Shown here piece after piece: positions 43,326 to 51,945 of a DNA stretch of 64,000 nucleotides. The number at the start of each line of letters is the position of its first letter. Positions within the stretch are counted from its first letter, which is position 1. Both the position numbers and the translations under genes were made by a program. Under the pieces are notes generated by a model. That model did no database searches, was not told where the DNA came from, and saw only the letters and a list, made by a program, of their open reading frames with translations. This stretch comes from UBA7446 sp024639165 (lineage in GTDB: Bacteria > Bacteroidota > Bacteroidia > Flavobacteriales > Flavobacteriaceae). The DNA lies in the NCBI GenBank assembly GCA_024639165.1, contig JAHEIX010000003.1, positions 124,001 through 188,000 on the forward strand. The letters run 5' to 3'.

Positions 43326-43783
43326 CGACGAAAGCCTTTTTTAACGCGATCAAGTTGACGCTTGTTTTCTCTGTCCTTGATGGTTTCCCGTTTGTCGTGT
43401 ATTTTCTTCCCCTTTGCAAGCGCAATACGAACCTTTGCCCAGCCTTTATCCGTGATAAAAACGTGTAGCGGTACAATGGTAAGCCCTACGTTTTGAACTT
43501 CTTTGAGCAGCTTTTTTATTTCTTTTTTTTGCAACAGTAGTTTTCGATCCCCTTTGGTTTTGTGGTTTACGTAGCCGCCATGGCTGTATTCTTCTATATG
43601 CATATTAATAAGAAACAACTCGCCTTGTTCGCTGAAACTACAGAAACTTTCGGCAATAGAAGCCTTACCCGCACGAATAGACTTGATTTCTGTACCTGTT
43701 AGTACGATACCAGCAGTATACTGATCCATCAGTTCATACTCAAAACGCGCACGTTTATTCTTTATGTTGACCTGCTGCTGCAT
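43322..43783 (-). CDS. smpB: SsrA-binding protein
   Basis: Binds tmRNA and brings it to stalled ribosomes for trans-translation. NKRARFEYELMDQYTAGIVLTGTEIKSIRAGKASI is the conserved N-terminal half, and the C-terminal tail (KGKKIHDKRETIKDRENKR) is the basic helix that reads the empty mRNA channel. I start at ATG 43783 (Met-Gln-Gln-Gln-Val), giving 153 residues, the usual size. An upstream ATG at 43816 would add an unconserved stretch and lies before the promoter box. The predicted start of transcription is at or next to this ATG. Confidence 0.94.
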   Translation of the reverse strand: MQQQVNIKNKRARFEYELMDQYTAGIVLTGTEIKSIRAGKASIAESFCSFSEQGELFLINMHIEEYSHGGYVNHKTKGDRKLLLQKKEIKKLLKEVQNVGLTIVPLHVFITDKGWAKVRIALAKGKKIHDKRETIKDRENKRQLDRVKKGFRR

Positions 43784-43787
43784 GCTG

Positions 43788-43795
43788 CAAAAGTA
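43788..43795 (-). promoter_or_regulatory. -7 promoter box of smpB
   Basis: TACTTTTG on the minus strand matches TAnnTTTG and ends 4 bases before the chosen smpB ATG, predicting a leaderless mRNA. Confidence 0.4.
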
Positions 43796-43867
43796 TAACA
43801 TAATAGCGATGTTCATTTGTTTTTAATAAATGCTTTTTTTTATAATGTGAATTGTGTCAGCTATTGT

Positions 43868-43875
43868 TATTTTTG
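43868..43875 (+). promoter_or_regulatory. -7 promoter box of glyA
   Basis: TATTTTTG matches TAnnTTTG and predicts a start near 43880. This favours the ATG at 43893 over the in-frame GTG at 43854. Confidence 0.45.
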
Positions 43876-43892
43876 GCGATATAAATTATGCT

Positions 43893-45173
43893 ATGAAAAT
43901 CCAACGCGACGAACAGATTTTTGAGTTAATCGAAGCAGAGAGAGCACGCCAAATAGGCGGGGTTGAATTAATTGCTTCTGAAAACTTTACCAGTCCACAA
44001 GTTATGGAAGCCACAGGCTCCATCCTTACCAACAAATATGCCGAGGGGTACCCTGGAAAGCGTTACTACGGCGGTTGTGAAGTGGTTGATGAAATAGAAA
44101 CCATTGCTATTGATAGAGCAAAAGCTTTGTTTGGTGCTGCCTATGCCAATGTGCAGCCCCACTCTGGTTCGCAGGCCAATACTGCTGTTTACCACGCCTT
44201 TATCAAGCCTGGTGACAAAATCATGGGCTTTGATTTGTCTCACGGGGGTCACCTTACACACGGTTCTCCTGTAAACTTTTCAGGACGTTTGTATAACGCT
44301 GTCTTTTACGGAGTAGACAAGGAAACAGGACGCTTGGATTATGACGTAATTGAAGAAATTGCAGCAAGAGAAAAACCCAATATGATCATTGCAGGTGCAT
44401 CTGCATATTCTCGGGACATTGATTTTAAACGCTTCAGAGCTATTGCCGACAGTGTTGGTGCTTTTCTTTTGGCCGACATTTCACACCCTTCCGGATTGAT
44501 AGCCAAGGGCATCCTAAACGATCCCTTACCGCACTGTCATATTGTTACTACTACTACACACAAAACCCTTCGTGGTCCTCGTGGTGGCTTGATGATGATG
44601 GGGCAAGATTTTGAAAATCCATTTGGGTTGAAATTTAAAAATGGGAATTTGCGCATGATGTCTTCTTTGTTGGATATGGCTGTTTTTCCTGGCAATCAAG
44701 GCGGACCACTTGAGCACGTTGTTGGAGCAAAAGCCATTGCTTTTGGTGAAGCACTTACAGACGACTTTCTACAATATATGTTACGTGTGCGTGAAAATGC
44801 ACAAGCCATGGCCAAAGCCTTTGTAGATAGGGGATATGACCTTATTTCAGGTGGCACAGACAATCACATGATGTTGGTTGATTTACGCAATAAGAACATT
44901 TCTGGAAAACAAGCAGAACAAGCCCTTGTTAAGGCCGAAATTACTGCCAATAAGAATATGGTTCCTTTTGACGACAAATCTCCCTTTGTTACTTCTGGAA
45001 TACGCTTCGGTACAGCTGCCATTACAACACGAGGATTAAATCCTTCGGACATGGAGCCTATTGTTTCGCTTATTGATGAGGTTATTCAGCAACCTGAAAA
45101 CGAAAAAATAATTGAAGGGGTAGCTGCACAAGTGCACAAGATGATGGCACATCGTCCACTCTTCAACGCTTAG
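43893..45173 (+). CDS. glyA: Serine hydroxymethyltransferase
   Basis: PLP enzyme that interconverts serine and glycine while charging tetrahydrofolate with a one-carbon unit. The N-terminal ELIASENFTSPQVMEA, the ISHPSGLIAKG segment with the cofactor-contacting Asp/His, and the PLP-lysine motif TTTTHKTLRGPRGG are all intact. I start at ATG 43893, giving 426 residues, which matches family length. The frame is open to GTG 43854, but that would add an unconserved 13-residue extension lying upstream of the predicted transcription start. The stop overlaps the convergent lipoprotein gene by 4 bases. Confidence 0.96.
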   Translation: MKIQRDEQIFELIEAERARQIGGVELIASENFTSPQVMEATGSILTNKYAEGYPGKRYYGGCEVVDEIETIAIDRAKALFGAAYANVQPHSGSQANTAVYHAFIKPGDKIMGFDLSHGGHLTHGSPVNFSGRLYNAVFYGVDKETGRLDYDVIEEIAAREKPNMIIAGASAYSRDIDFKRFRAIADSVGAFLLADISHPSGLIAKGILNDPLPHCHIVTTTTHKTLRGPRGGLMMMGQDFENPFGLKFKNGNLRMMSSLLDMAVFPGNQGGPLEHVVGAKAIAFGEALTDDFLQYMLRVRENAQAMAKAFVDRGYDLISGGTDNHMMLVDLRNKNISGKQAEQALVKAEITANKNMVPFDDKSPFVTSGIRFGTAAITTRGLNPSDMEPIVSLIDEVIQQPENEKIIEGVAAQVHKMMAHRPLFNA

Positions 45174-46735
45174 TCTTCTATAATCACATGTTGATAAGCG
45201 CCTAAATCGGGTGGCGAGGTTCTTACTTTTCCTGCCAGGTCTACAGGAACCACCACACTTGCGTCTCCTTTTCCTATAAATTCACTCTCTTGGCTTATGC
45301 GCATGTCGTTGTCTTCTGCTAGCACAAAAGCGGGATTTCCGTTACGGATAATTTGGTTGTAATAGGAGTTGTTTTTCCAGTCAAAAAATGGATTGTTGAC
45401 AATCGTTGTATTTGATGTTTCAAACTGTATGGCCGTGTGGTTTAGATAAAAGTTTATCGCATCGCTGCCTTCTTGCTCTACATAGAACTCAACAAATTGA
45501 TTTCCCTCAATAATACAGTTTTCGAATATGGCTTCTGTAAGTGGTTTTATAAAGTTGCTTCCATCTGCTAGTTGGGTATAATCGTTGAGCAATACCGCGG
45601 GAGTAGATCTAAAACCTTTGTTCCAATAATTCGCAAAGGTACAATGCTTGAAATCGTATTTACCTCCTATGGTTCCAGCAAATGAGGATTGCCCCGCATT
45701 TCCAAAAACGCTGTTTACGGCCGAGATATGTGCCGTTTTCCCCCAAAGATTAAATGCAGCACTGTTGTGAATTTGGGTGTTTTCTAATGTTAATGTAGGG
45801 CTGTTGGTTTCGTCATTAAAGTCCATCAATATGCCTACAGATGCATTTTTGATTGTGGCGTGATTAAATTGATGTTGTGTGCTTCCAGCCGTAAGCCAAA
45901 TGGCGCCCCATTGACCTGGAATAAAGTCATAAAGTGGCTCAAGCCTGTCGCCTTCAAAAACAACCTCTCCCTCAAGTTTTTCTGGATCATTGCTCACAGT
46001 ACCATCGACTATCATGGTGGCATCCTTGGCGACAATAATGCCAGAATTCTTGTGGAAATGAATACGCGCTCCTGCTTCAAAAGTTACGGTCTTACCCGAA
46101 GGTACCCCCATATAGCCGTAAACCACATAAGGTTTTTCATTAGTAAACACCAATTCGTCATCGTCCAAATAAAATCCCTCGAGACCTACCGTATTTCCAA
46201 CATCGTCTATTCCAATCGGAATACTTTCTTTAATGCCTTGATCATCCTTTTCGGGATATAAAAAAATGGCATCTTGTACCAGTGTCATTAGTGTGACTGC
46301 CCCAATGTCTGAAAAGAGGATTTTATCTTCGTATAAAAACTGGGTGTTAGCACTTGTTAACTGCTTAATATCAGTTGTTGTTTCTACAAAAACATACATA
46401 CTATCTTTTGGTAACAGTTCCACTGCATCGAATGATTTGCCACTCCTGCCGTCTACATTAAGTCTAAAATTAGATGCTGTTCCTTTTTCTAGGTAAATGG
46501 AAGGAATGGAAATTAGGTCATCTGATGTGTTGTAAACCTTTAAAGTGTAGGTAGCAGAACTAATGTTGGTAAAAACCGTGTCCAAATAAACAGTGTCACG
46601 ACTAAAGCGCAACTCACTGTTCTGTACTGGTCGAAAGTCAAAGTCTTTTCGGCAGCTGCTATACAGAGAAACCAAAAGGACTAATCCCAGTAATAGGATC
46701 GCATTGCGTAAGAAAGAATAGGCGTTATTTTTCAA
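45170..46735 (-). CDS. Large lipoprotein with right-handed beta-helix repeats
   Basis: This 521-residue exported lipoprotein has a hydrophobic signal and a lipobox ending at Cys28 (LYSSC). The N-terminal part (30-170) is a beta-sandwich-like domain beginning SELRFSRDTVYLDTVFTNIS. The middle and C-terminal parts (about 190-510) show repeated short strands with Asn/Gly turns typical of parallel beta-helix proteins such as right-handed beta-helix lyases or adhesins. No lyase active site was recognised. It is probably anchored in the outer membrane. The start overlaps the end of the glutamine cyclotransferase gene by 11 bases, so the two are cotranscribed. Function unknown. Confidence 0.78.
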   Translation of the reverse strand: MKNNAYSFLRNAILLLGLVLLVSLYSSCRKDFDFRPVQNSELRFSRDTVYLDTVFTNISSATYTLKVYNTSDDLISIPSIYLEKGTASNFRLNVDGRSGKSFDAVELLPKDSMYVFVETTTDIKQLTSANTQFLYEDKILFSDIGAVTLMTLVQDAIFLYPEKDDQGIKESIPIGIDDVGNTVGLEGFYLDDDELVFTNEKPYVVYGYMGVPSGKTVTFEAGARIHFHKNSGIIVAKDATMIVDGTVSNDPEKLEGEVVFEGDRLEPLYDFIPGQWGAIWLTAGSTQHQFNHATIKNASVGILMDFNDETNSPTLTLENTQIHNSAAFNLWGKTAHISAVNSVFGNAGQSSFAGTIGGKYDFKHCTFANYWNKGFRSTPAVLLNDYTQLADGSNFIKPLTEAIFENCIIEGNQFVEFYVEQEGSDAINFYLNHTAIQFETSNTTIVNNPFFDWKNNSYYNQIIRNGNPAFVLAEDNDMRISQESEFIGKGDASVVVPVDLAGKVRTSPPDLGAYQHVIIED

Positions 46736-47747
46736 TTATTTTTACTTCAAATAGTTTGTCCCAGTATTTCCCAGTTACAAAGAAAGTCTTGCGCTCTGGG
46801 TGATAGGCAATTCCGTTAAATACGTCCAATTGATTGTGTTGGGTAACCTGCTTTTTGAGTCCTGAAAAATCAACAACGCCAGAAACAATTCCTGTTGTTG
46901 GGTCAAAAATAACGACCACATCTTTGTTGAACTGATAGGTGTTGGCATAAATCTTACCATTAGCATATTCAAGTTCATTTACTTTAGAGAGAAAAGTGTT
47001 GTGCGTAACTATGTCTTGGCTAGATAGCTCCTCGAAAGTAATGGGGTCAAGCTTCCAAAGTTTTTGACTACCATCTGTTTTGTATAAAAAATCACCATCA
47101 CTACACAGTCCCCAACCCTCGGGGCTTTTGGTATATGAAAACGATTTGTCAAGAGTTAAATCATCGGAATTGTAAACAAAACCTACTTTCTTTTTCCAAG
47201 TTAATTGGATGATTTTACCGTCAAAATGGGTGATGCCCTCTGCAAAATAAGCTTTGTCAATAGGTAGTTTTTGAATGACTTCTCCAGTCTTAAAATTTAC
47301 TTTTCGCAAGGATGAATTGCCGTATTGCCCGGTGCTTTCGAACAACGTACCATTGACAAACTCCAAACCTTGGGTGTAAGCGTTGATGTCATGCGGGTAG
47401 CTTTGGATTAATTCATACCCAAACACTTTAGGTTTATTAGGCGCAAACACTCTAATGGTTTTCGATATTTCGTTGTTTCCATCAGCTGTTTCAATAACTG
47501 CTTTTACCGTTTGTTCTCCTGTTTTTGAAGGGATTATGTAAGGCGCTTGAAGTGCCTCATCATCGTGATAAAAGCTAATGGCCTGTTGTTGAACTGCTGG
47601 CGTTATCGATAAAAAGATGGTATCCGCTATACTTGGATTTTTAGCATTCGAGACAGTAGTTATTTTATAGCGCAGCGATTGTTTCGATGAACAAGACGAA
47701 AGCAGAAGTAGGGCAAGGGTCAGAAAGGTTAGTAAGCGAAGATTCAT
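46725..47747 (-). CDS. Glutamine cyclotransferase-like lipoprotein
   Basis: This 340-residue protein has a lipoprotein signal with the lipobox Cys at residue 19 (LLLSSC). After an N-terminal Ig-like region (about 25-105), the C-terminal five-bladed propeller matches plant/bacterial type II glutaminyl cyclase: YTQGLEFVNGTLFESTGQYGNSSLRKV, then AEGITHFDGKIIQLTWK and NELEYANGKIYAN. The enzyme forms N-terminal pyroglutamate on exported proteins. I start at ATG 47747; a TTG or ATG further upstream would add 17 residues before the signal peptide. T9SS cargo often starts with pyroglutamate after signal cleavage, which may be the link, but that is inference. Confidence 0.86.
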   Translation of the reverse strand: MNLRLLTFLTLALLLLSSCSSKQSLRYKITTVSNAKNPSIADTIFLSITPAVQQQAISFYHDDEALQAPYIIPSKTGEQTVKAVIETADGNNEISKTIRVFAPNKPKVFGYELIQSYPHDINAYTQGLEFVNGTLFESTGQYGNSSLRKVNFKTGEVIQKLPIDKAYFAEGITHFDGKIIQLTWKKKVGFVYNSDDLTLDKSFSYTKSPEGWGLCSDGDFLYKTDGSQKLWKLDPITFEELSSQDIVTHNTFLSKVNELEYANGKIYANTYQFNKDVVVIFDPTTGIVSGVVDFSGLKKQVTQHNQLDVFNGIAYHPERKTFFVTGKYWDKLFEVKIIEK

Positions 47748-47806
47748 TACATAAATATATTGTTTAAAAATATGAATATTGTCTCTAATAAAATACACAA
47801 AGCCCG

Positions 47807-47814
47807 TATATTTG
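47807..47814 (+). promoter_or_regulatory. -7 promoter box of ffs
   Basis: TATATTTG ends 5 bases before the first base of the SRP RNA stem, as expected for its start point. A TTG 25 bases upstream is too far for a good -33 element. Confidence 0.5.
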
Positions 47815-47818
47815 TATT

Positions 47819-47917
47819 GGGCAGGTTCTACACAACCAGCTCCTGCTGAATCCCCCCAGGGCGGAAACGCAGCAAGGGTAAGTAGTCGTAGCGGTGTGCT
47901 GTAGGTAGCCTGCCTTT
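47819..47917 (+). ncRNA. ffs: Signal recognition particle RNA, small bacterial type
   Basis: A hairpin RNA of about 95-100 nt. The outer stem GGCAGG (47820-47825) pairs with CCTGCC (47909-47914). The apical domain IV has the GCG-GAAA-CGC stem-loop within GGGCGGAAACGC, with CAGG on one side and AGCAA on the other, the Ffh-binding symmetric and asymmetric loops conserved in all SRP RNAs. Eight T residues follow the closing stem and act as its terminator. It lies between the glutamine cyclotransferase gene (divergent) and an SDR gene whose ATG follows the T-tract without any gap. Confidence 0.92.
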
Positions 47918-47922
47918 TTTTT

Positions 47923-48735
47923 ATGAAAAATTCACGCGTTGTTCTTATTACAGGTGCTTCCTCAGGAATTGGTCTTTCAGTAGGGCAATACCTATCTTCA
48001 CTACAATATCAGGTTATTGGGACCAGTAGAAATCCCGGTAAGTATCCCAATCACCCTTTTCCTCTAATAGCCATGGATGTATTGAATAATACTTCTGTAA
48101 AAGATGGTATTGATGCTGTAATTGCACAACATGCACGCATAGATGTACTGATTAACAATGCAGGTATGGGTATGGCTGGTCCTTTAGAAGAAATGGATTT
48201 GAAGGCCGTTGACAGCCTCATAAATACAAATTTAAACGGACCTATACGTGTTATGCAACATACATTGACGTTTATGCACAAGCAGCAATCCGGGCTTATA
48301 ATTAATATAGCTTCTCTGGCGGGGGACAATGGTTTGCCCTTTCGGAGCATTTATGCTGCCTCAAAAGCAGCACTGATGCGCATTAGCGAGAGCTTACGCC
48401 TAGAATTGCGCCACACACCCATACAGTGTACCGTATTATCTCCAGGCTCCATTAAAACAGCCATAGCTGAAAACCGGATATATGCACCTCTTTCCGAGGA
48501 TTCCATGTATTATACACAATACAAGGCTTCACTAGCAGACATGGACAGCCATGTTAATAAAGGACTTCCACCTATTAGTGTGGCTATAAAAATTGAAAAG
48601 CTATTAAATAAAAAGAAATTAAAGCCACATTACAGCGTAGGTCCATTTTTAGAAGTACTTTCGCCATTGATTAAGTTTTTGTTGCCACAGCGCGCTTATG
48701 AAAACCTTATAGCATCCTTTTATAATTTAAATTAA
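47923..48735 (+). CDS. Short-chain dehydrogenase/reductase
   Basis: This 270-residue SDR-superfamily oxidoreductase has the cofactor motif TGASSGIGLSVGQYL at residues 9-23, NNAG near residue 86, and the catalytic YAASK motif with Ser upstream. Substrate is not readable. The ATG at 47923 directly follows the ffs terminator T-tract, leaving no room for its own promoter or ribosome binding site between them. Either the mRNA is made by readthrough of ffs or its promoter overlaps the RNA gene. The transaldolase gene follows 4 bases downstream. Confidence 0.85.
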   Translation: MKNSRVVLITGASSGIGLSVGQYLSSLQYQVIGTSRNPGKYPNHPFPLIAMDVLNNTSVKDGIDAVIAQHARIDVLINNAGMGMAGPLEEMDLKAVDSLINTNLNGPIRVMQHTLTFMHKQQSGLIINIASLAGDNGLPFRSIYAASKAALMRISESLRLELRHTPIQCTVLSPGSIKTAIAENRIYAPLSEDSMYYTQYKASLADMDSHVNKGLPPISVAIKIEKLLNKKKLKPHYSVGPFLEVLSPLIKFLLPQRAYENLIASFYNLN

Positions 48736-48739
48736 ACAC

Positions 48740-49393
48740 ATGAAATTTTTTATTGATACTGCCAATTTAGATCAAATCAAAGAAGCACAATCCCTTGGTA
48801 TTTTAGACGGGGTTACTACCAACCCATCTTTGATGGCCAAAGAAGGAATTACGGGTCAAGATAATATCATAGCCCATTACAAAGCCATTTGTGACATCGT
48901 AGAAGGGGATGTTTCTGCTGAAGTTATCGCAACAGATTATGAGGGTATGATTTCAGAAGGAGAAGCCCTAGCGGTACTTCATCCACAAATTGTGGTTAAA
49001 ATACCCATGATATTAGAGGGTATCAAAGCCATCAAATATTTTTCAGACAAGGGCATCAAGACAAACTGTACCCTAGTCTTTTCAACGGGTCAGGCCTTGC
49101 TTGCAGCAAAAGCTGGTGCTACATATGTGTCGCCATTTATAGGCCGTTTGGACGATGTGTCTACAGACGGACTTCAGCTAATTGAAGACATTAGAAATAT
49201 TTATGACAACTATTCATTTACTACAGAAATCTTAGCTGCTTCTGTACGTCACACCATGCATGTTATTGACTGTGCTCACATTGGTGCCGATGTCATGACA
49301 GGTCCTTTGAGTGCTATTGCTGGTTTGGCAAAGCATCCGTTAACCGATATTGGTTTGGCTAAATTTTTAGCTGACTACAAGAAGGGGAACTAA
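48740..49393 (+). CDS. Transaldolase / fructose-6-phosphate aldolase
   Basis: A 217-residue TIM-barrel aldolase of the small TalC/Fsa subfamily. MKFFIDTANLDQIKEA and DGVTTNPSLMAKEG open the protein. The Schiff-base Lys lies in VVKIPM near residue 86, followed by NCTLVFSTGQALLAAKAGATYVSPFIGR. Members act either as transaldolase in the pentose phosphate pathway or as fructose-6-phosphate aldolase. Flavobacterial genomes often carry only this form, so transaldolase is the likelier role (inference). A strong terminator follows at 49414-49442. Confidence 0.92.
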   Translation: MKFFIDTANLDQIKEAQSLGILDGVTTNPSLMAKEGITGQDNIIAHYKAICDIVEGDVSAEVIATDYEGMISEGEALAVLHPQIVVKIPMILEGIKAIKYFSDKGIKTNCTLVFSTGQALLAAKAGATYVSPFIGRLDDVSTDGLQLIEDIRNIYDNYSFTTEILAASVRHTMHVIDCAHIGADVMTGPLSAIAGLAKHPLTDIGLAKFLADYKKGN

Positions 49394-49413
49394 AACAAAC
49401 ACAATCATATTTA

Positions 49414-49442
49414 AAAAGCTCGCAGTATTTCTGTGGGCTTTT
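49414..49442 (+). terminator. Intrinsic terminator after the transaldolase gene
   Basis: AAAAGCTCGCAG pairs with CTGTGGGCTTTT over 12 bp (two G-T pairs) around TATTT. A T-rich tract follows that also forms the -7 box of the next gene. Confidence 0.8.
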
Positions 49443-49443
49443 C

Positions 49444-49451
49444 TATTTTTG
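49444..49451 (+). promoter_or_regulatory. -7 promoter box of the ABC-F gene
   Basis: TATTTTTG matches TAnnTTTG, begins in the T-tract of the terminator, and lies 14 bases before the ATG at 49466. Confidence 0.45.
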
Positions 49452-49465
49452 CAAAAAATTAATCT

Positions 49466-51088
49466 ATGTTATCCGTATCGAATCTTTCTGTTCAATTTGG
49501 CAAACGCGTTCTTTTTGACGAAGTAAACACTTCGTTCAATCACGGCAATTGCTACGGTATCATTGGTGCTAATGGTGCTGGTAAATCTACCTTTCTCAAG
49601 GTTTTGACAGGCGTAATGGAGCCCAATTCTGGAAATGTTCACCTGGAGTCGGGTAAGCGTATGTCGGTATTGGAGCAAGATCACTTTGCGTGCGATGACT
49701 TTCCTGTTTTGGAAACAGTTATTAGAGGAAATAAACCGCTTTATGCCATTAAAAAAGAGATGGACGATCTCTATGCTAAACCTGATTTTTCTGATGCAGA
49801 TAGCGATAGAGTAGGTGAACTTCAAATCAAATACGAAGAAATGAACGGCTGGAACGCTGAAAGTGATGCTGCCGCTATGTTGTCTAACCTAGATATTTCG
49901 GAAGCACAACACTATACGCTGATGAAAGATCTTGATGGAAAGCAAAAGGTACGTGTGCTTTTGGCTCAGGCTTTGTTTGGCAACCCCGATGTGTTGATTA
50001 TGGATGAGCCTACAAACGACTTGGACTACGAAACCATTCAATGGCTTGAAAACTTTTTAGCGAATTATGACAATACCGTTATAGTAGTATCACACGACCG
50101 TCACTTTTTAGATGCTGTTTGTACTCATATTTCTGATGTTGACTTTGGTAAAATCAATCACTATTCGGGGAATTATACCTTTTGGTATGAGTCGAGTCAA
50201 TTAGCAGCCAAGCAACGTGCGCAACAGAACAAAAAGTCAGAGGAAAAGAAAAAGGAGTTAGAAGAGTTTATTGCGCGCTTTAGTGCAAATGTCGCCAAGT
50301 CTAAGCAAGCTACTTCCAGAAAAAAAATGATTGATAAGCTCAATATTGAAGATATACGCCCTTCTTCGAGACGTTATCCTGCCATTATATTTGAGCAAGA
50401 GCGCGAAGCTGGGGATCAAATCCTCAACATAGAAAATCTTGCAGCAGAAGCAGACGGGAAAGTACTTTTTTCAGGAATAGACATCAATCTTGCCAAAAAC
50501 GACAAAGTAGTGGTTTACAGCAAGGATGCGCGAGCTGCTACAGCATTCTATGAGATTTTGAACGGCAATCAGCAAGCTACTGCGGGATCCTTTCAGTGGG
50601 GAGTAACCACCAACCAAAGTTACTTGCCACTCGATAATGCCAGCTATTTTGAAGAAGAAGCATCGCTTGTAGATTGGTTACGTCAGTACGCCAAAACAGA
50701 TGAGGAACGCGAAGAAGTATTCTTGCGTGGCTTTTTGGGTAAAATGTTATTTAGTGGGGACGAGGCATTGAAATATGCAAAAGTCCTTTCTGGAGGCGAA
50801 AAGGTGCGTTGTATGTTGTCGCGCATGATGATGGTACGTGCTAATGTCTTGATGTTAGACGAACCTACAAACCACCTTGACTTGGAATCCATTACTGCAT
50901 TCAACAATTCACTTATTAAATTTAAAGGAACGGTACTGCTGACCACACATGACCACGCATTTGCACAGTCTGTTGGAAACAGGGTAGTGGAACTAACGCC
51001 AAAAGGGGTTATCGATCGTCATATGACCTTTGATGAATATATGGCTGACCCTAAAATTAAGGAGCTGCGTAACAAGATGTATGCTTAG
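49466..51088 (+). CDS. ABC-F family ATPase, YbiT-like
   Basis: A soluble 540-residue protein with two ABC domains joined by a charged linker helix (about 245-305), as in ribosome-associated ABC-F factors. In domain 1 Walker A GANGAGKST is intact (34-42), but its signature is LDGKQ (156-160) instead of LSGGQ/E. In domain 2 the Walker A position reads YSKDARAAT (351-359), without Gly or Lys, but the signature LSGGE (441-445) is intact. Both Walker B motifs (IMDEPTND, MLDEPTNH) and the H-loops remain. The overall sequence resembles E. coli YbiT. ABC-F proteins bind the ribosomal E site; whether this one protects or regulates translation is unknown. Monocistronic. Confidence 0.92.
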   Translation: MLSVSNLSVQFGKRVLFDEVNTSFNHGNCYGIIGANGAGKSTFLKVLTGVMEPNSGNVHLESGKRMSVLEQDHFACDDFPVLETVIRGNKPLYAIKKEMDDLYAKPDFSDADSDRVGELQIKYEEMNGWNAESDAAAMLSNLDISEAQHYTLMKDLDGKQKVRVLLAQALFGNPDVLIMDEPTNDLDYETIQWLENFLANYDNTVIVVSHDRHFLDAVCTHISDVDFGKINHYSGNYTFWYESSQLAAKQRAQQNKKSEEKKKELEEFIARFSANVAKSKQATSRKKMIDKLNIEDIRPSSRRYPAIIFEQEREAGDQILNIENLAAEADGKVLFSGIDINLAKNDKVVVYSKDARAATAFYEILNGNQQATAGSFQWGVTTNQSYLPLDNASYFEEEASLVDWLRQYAKTDEEREEVFLRGFLGKMLFSGDEALKYAKVLSGGEKVRCMLSRMMMVRANVLMLDEPTNHLDLESITAFNNSLIKFKGTVLLTTHDHAFAQSVGNRVVELTPKGVIDRHMTFDEYMADPKIKELRNKMYA

Positions 51089-51288
51089 ATAAGGCTTTTT
51101 GCTTTTTCAAGGTCAGACTTGGCTACCCAAAGCTGTTGCATCATGGGTGCAGAACCAAATCCCGCCAAGCGGGCTGACTCACTTTCATCTTTAATAATGG
51201 GGAATATATTGTGTTCTTCTAACAGCGCTTTAACCCGTTGTGCTTCGACAACATTACTTGCACACAAAAGGGTAAAAGAATCGTTCAT
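51085..51288 (-). CDS. DUF2007-family small protein
   Basis: A 67-residue cytoplasmic protein with the DUF2007 pattern: FTLLCASNVVEAQRVKALLEEHNIFPIIKDES, then the C-terminal LWVAKSDLEKAKSLI. The family is annotated as putative signal transducing protein and resembles a ferredoxin-like fold; no reaction is known. It starts on the base where the upstream membrane-protein gene ends (stop and start overlap by 1 base) and overlaps the convergent ABC-F gene by 4 bases. Confidence 0.82.
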   Translation of the reverse strand: MNDSFTLLCASNVVEAQRVKALLEEHNIFPIIKDESESARLAGFGSAPMMQQLWVAKSDLEKAKSLI

Positions 51289-51923
51289 CAGCTGTTGTAG
51301 TATTTGCTATTCCAAATAGCTCTATTAAAGTTCTTGCCTCTAGCAAATGTATAATAAATTACAATTGCAGCTACCGCTTTGAACATGAAAAAGTAAATCA
51401 TAATGAAATCACTAGTCGTGGGATTGGGCGTAAATAACGACATGGGAACAAAAAAGCTTAGAAAAAAACTAAACACCAATAATGATATGCAAGCAGTAAT
51501 AATATTTTTAAATGGCCACACCATGGCTTTGCGGAACGGGTGCAAGTCATCGCCCCATTGGTGAATCAGGTAATAATAACCATTGCCCATAGGAGCAAAT
51601 AGCAGCGGATCGTCGGCATTTTCTAATTTAAAAAGCTTCGAAGGGGCCATAATTTTAAGATCAGAAAGGACGGTATTGTGTGTAGCCTCAATGGATTTGA
51701 TTTGCGATACAGCTTCAACAGGAAATCCTCCTTTAAACAAAGTGGCATCCAAGAAACGCAATCTGAAATCAATACACGTTTTCTTTATTTGACTTATGTG
51801 ATACACACGATTGGATTCAAGTTTATCCAAATCAAAGTTGTTTAAAGTTGATGTAGTTAAAGGAGCTTGATCAACTGCTTTGACTTTGTTTAGTTCTTGA
51901 TAAATATCTGTTTGAGTAAACAT
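51288..51923 (-). CDS. Membrane protein of unknown function
   Basis: This 211-residue protein is not recognised. Residues 1-125 are soluble and rich in Lys/Asp, and two membrane segments follow near residues 140-165 (ISLLVFSFFLSFFVPMSLF) and 175-200 (MIYFFMFKAVAAIVIYY). I start at ATG 51923; a TTG at 51941 coincides with the predicted transcription start and is less likely. It is the first gene of a two-gene operon with the DUF2007 protein, behind the best-matching promoter of the window and a 20-bp palindrome. The pairing suggests a sensing or membrane-stress role, but nothing in the sequence shows it. Confidence 0.75.
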   Translation of the reverse strand: MFTQTDIYQELNKVKAVDQAPLTTSTLNNFDLDKLESNRVYHISQIKKTCIDFRLRFLDATLFKGGFPVEAVSQIKSIEATHNTVLSDLKIMAPSKLFKLENADDPLLFAPMGNGYYYLIHQWGDDLHPFRKAMVWPFKNIITACISLLVFSFFLSFFVPMSLFTPNPTTSDFIMIYFFMFKAVAAIVIYYTFARGKNFNRAIWNSKYYNS

Positions 51924-51945
51924 AGCATTTCTTTTTAGCAATGTT

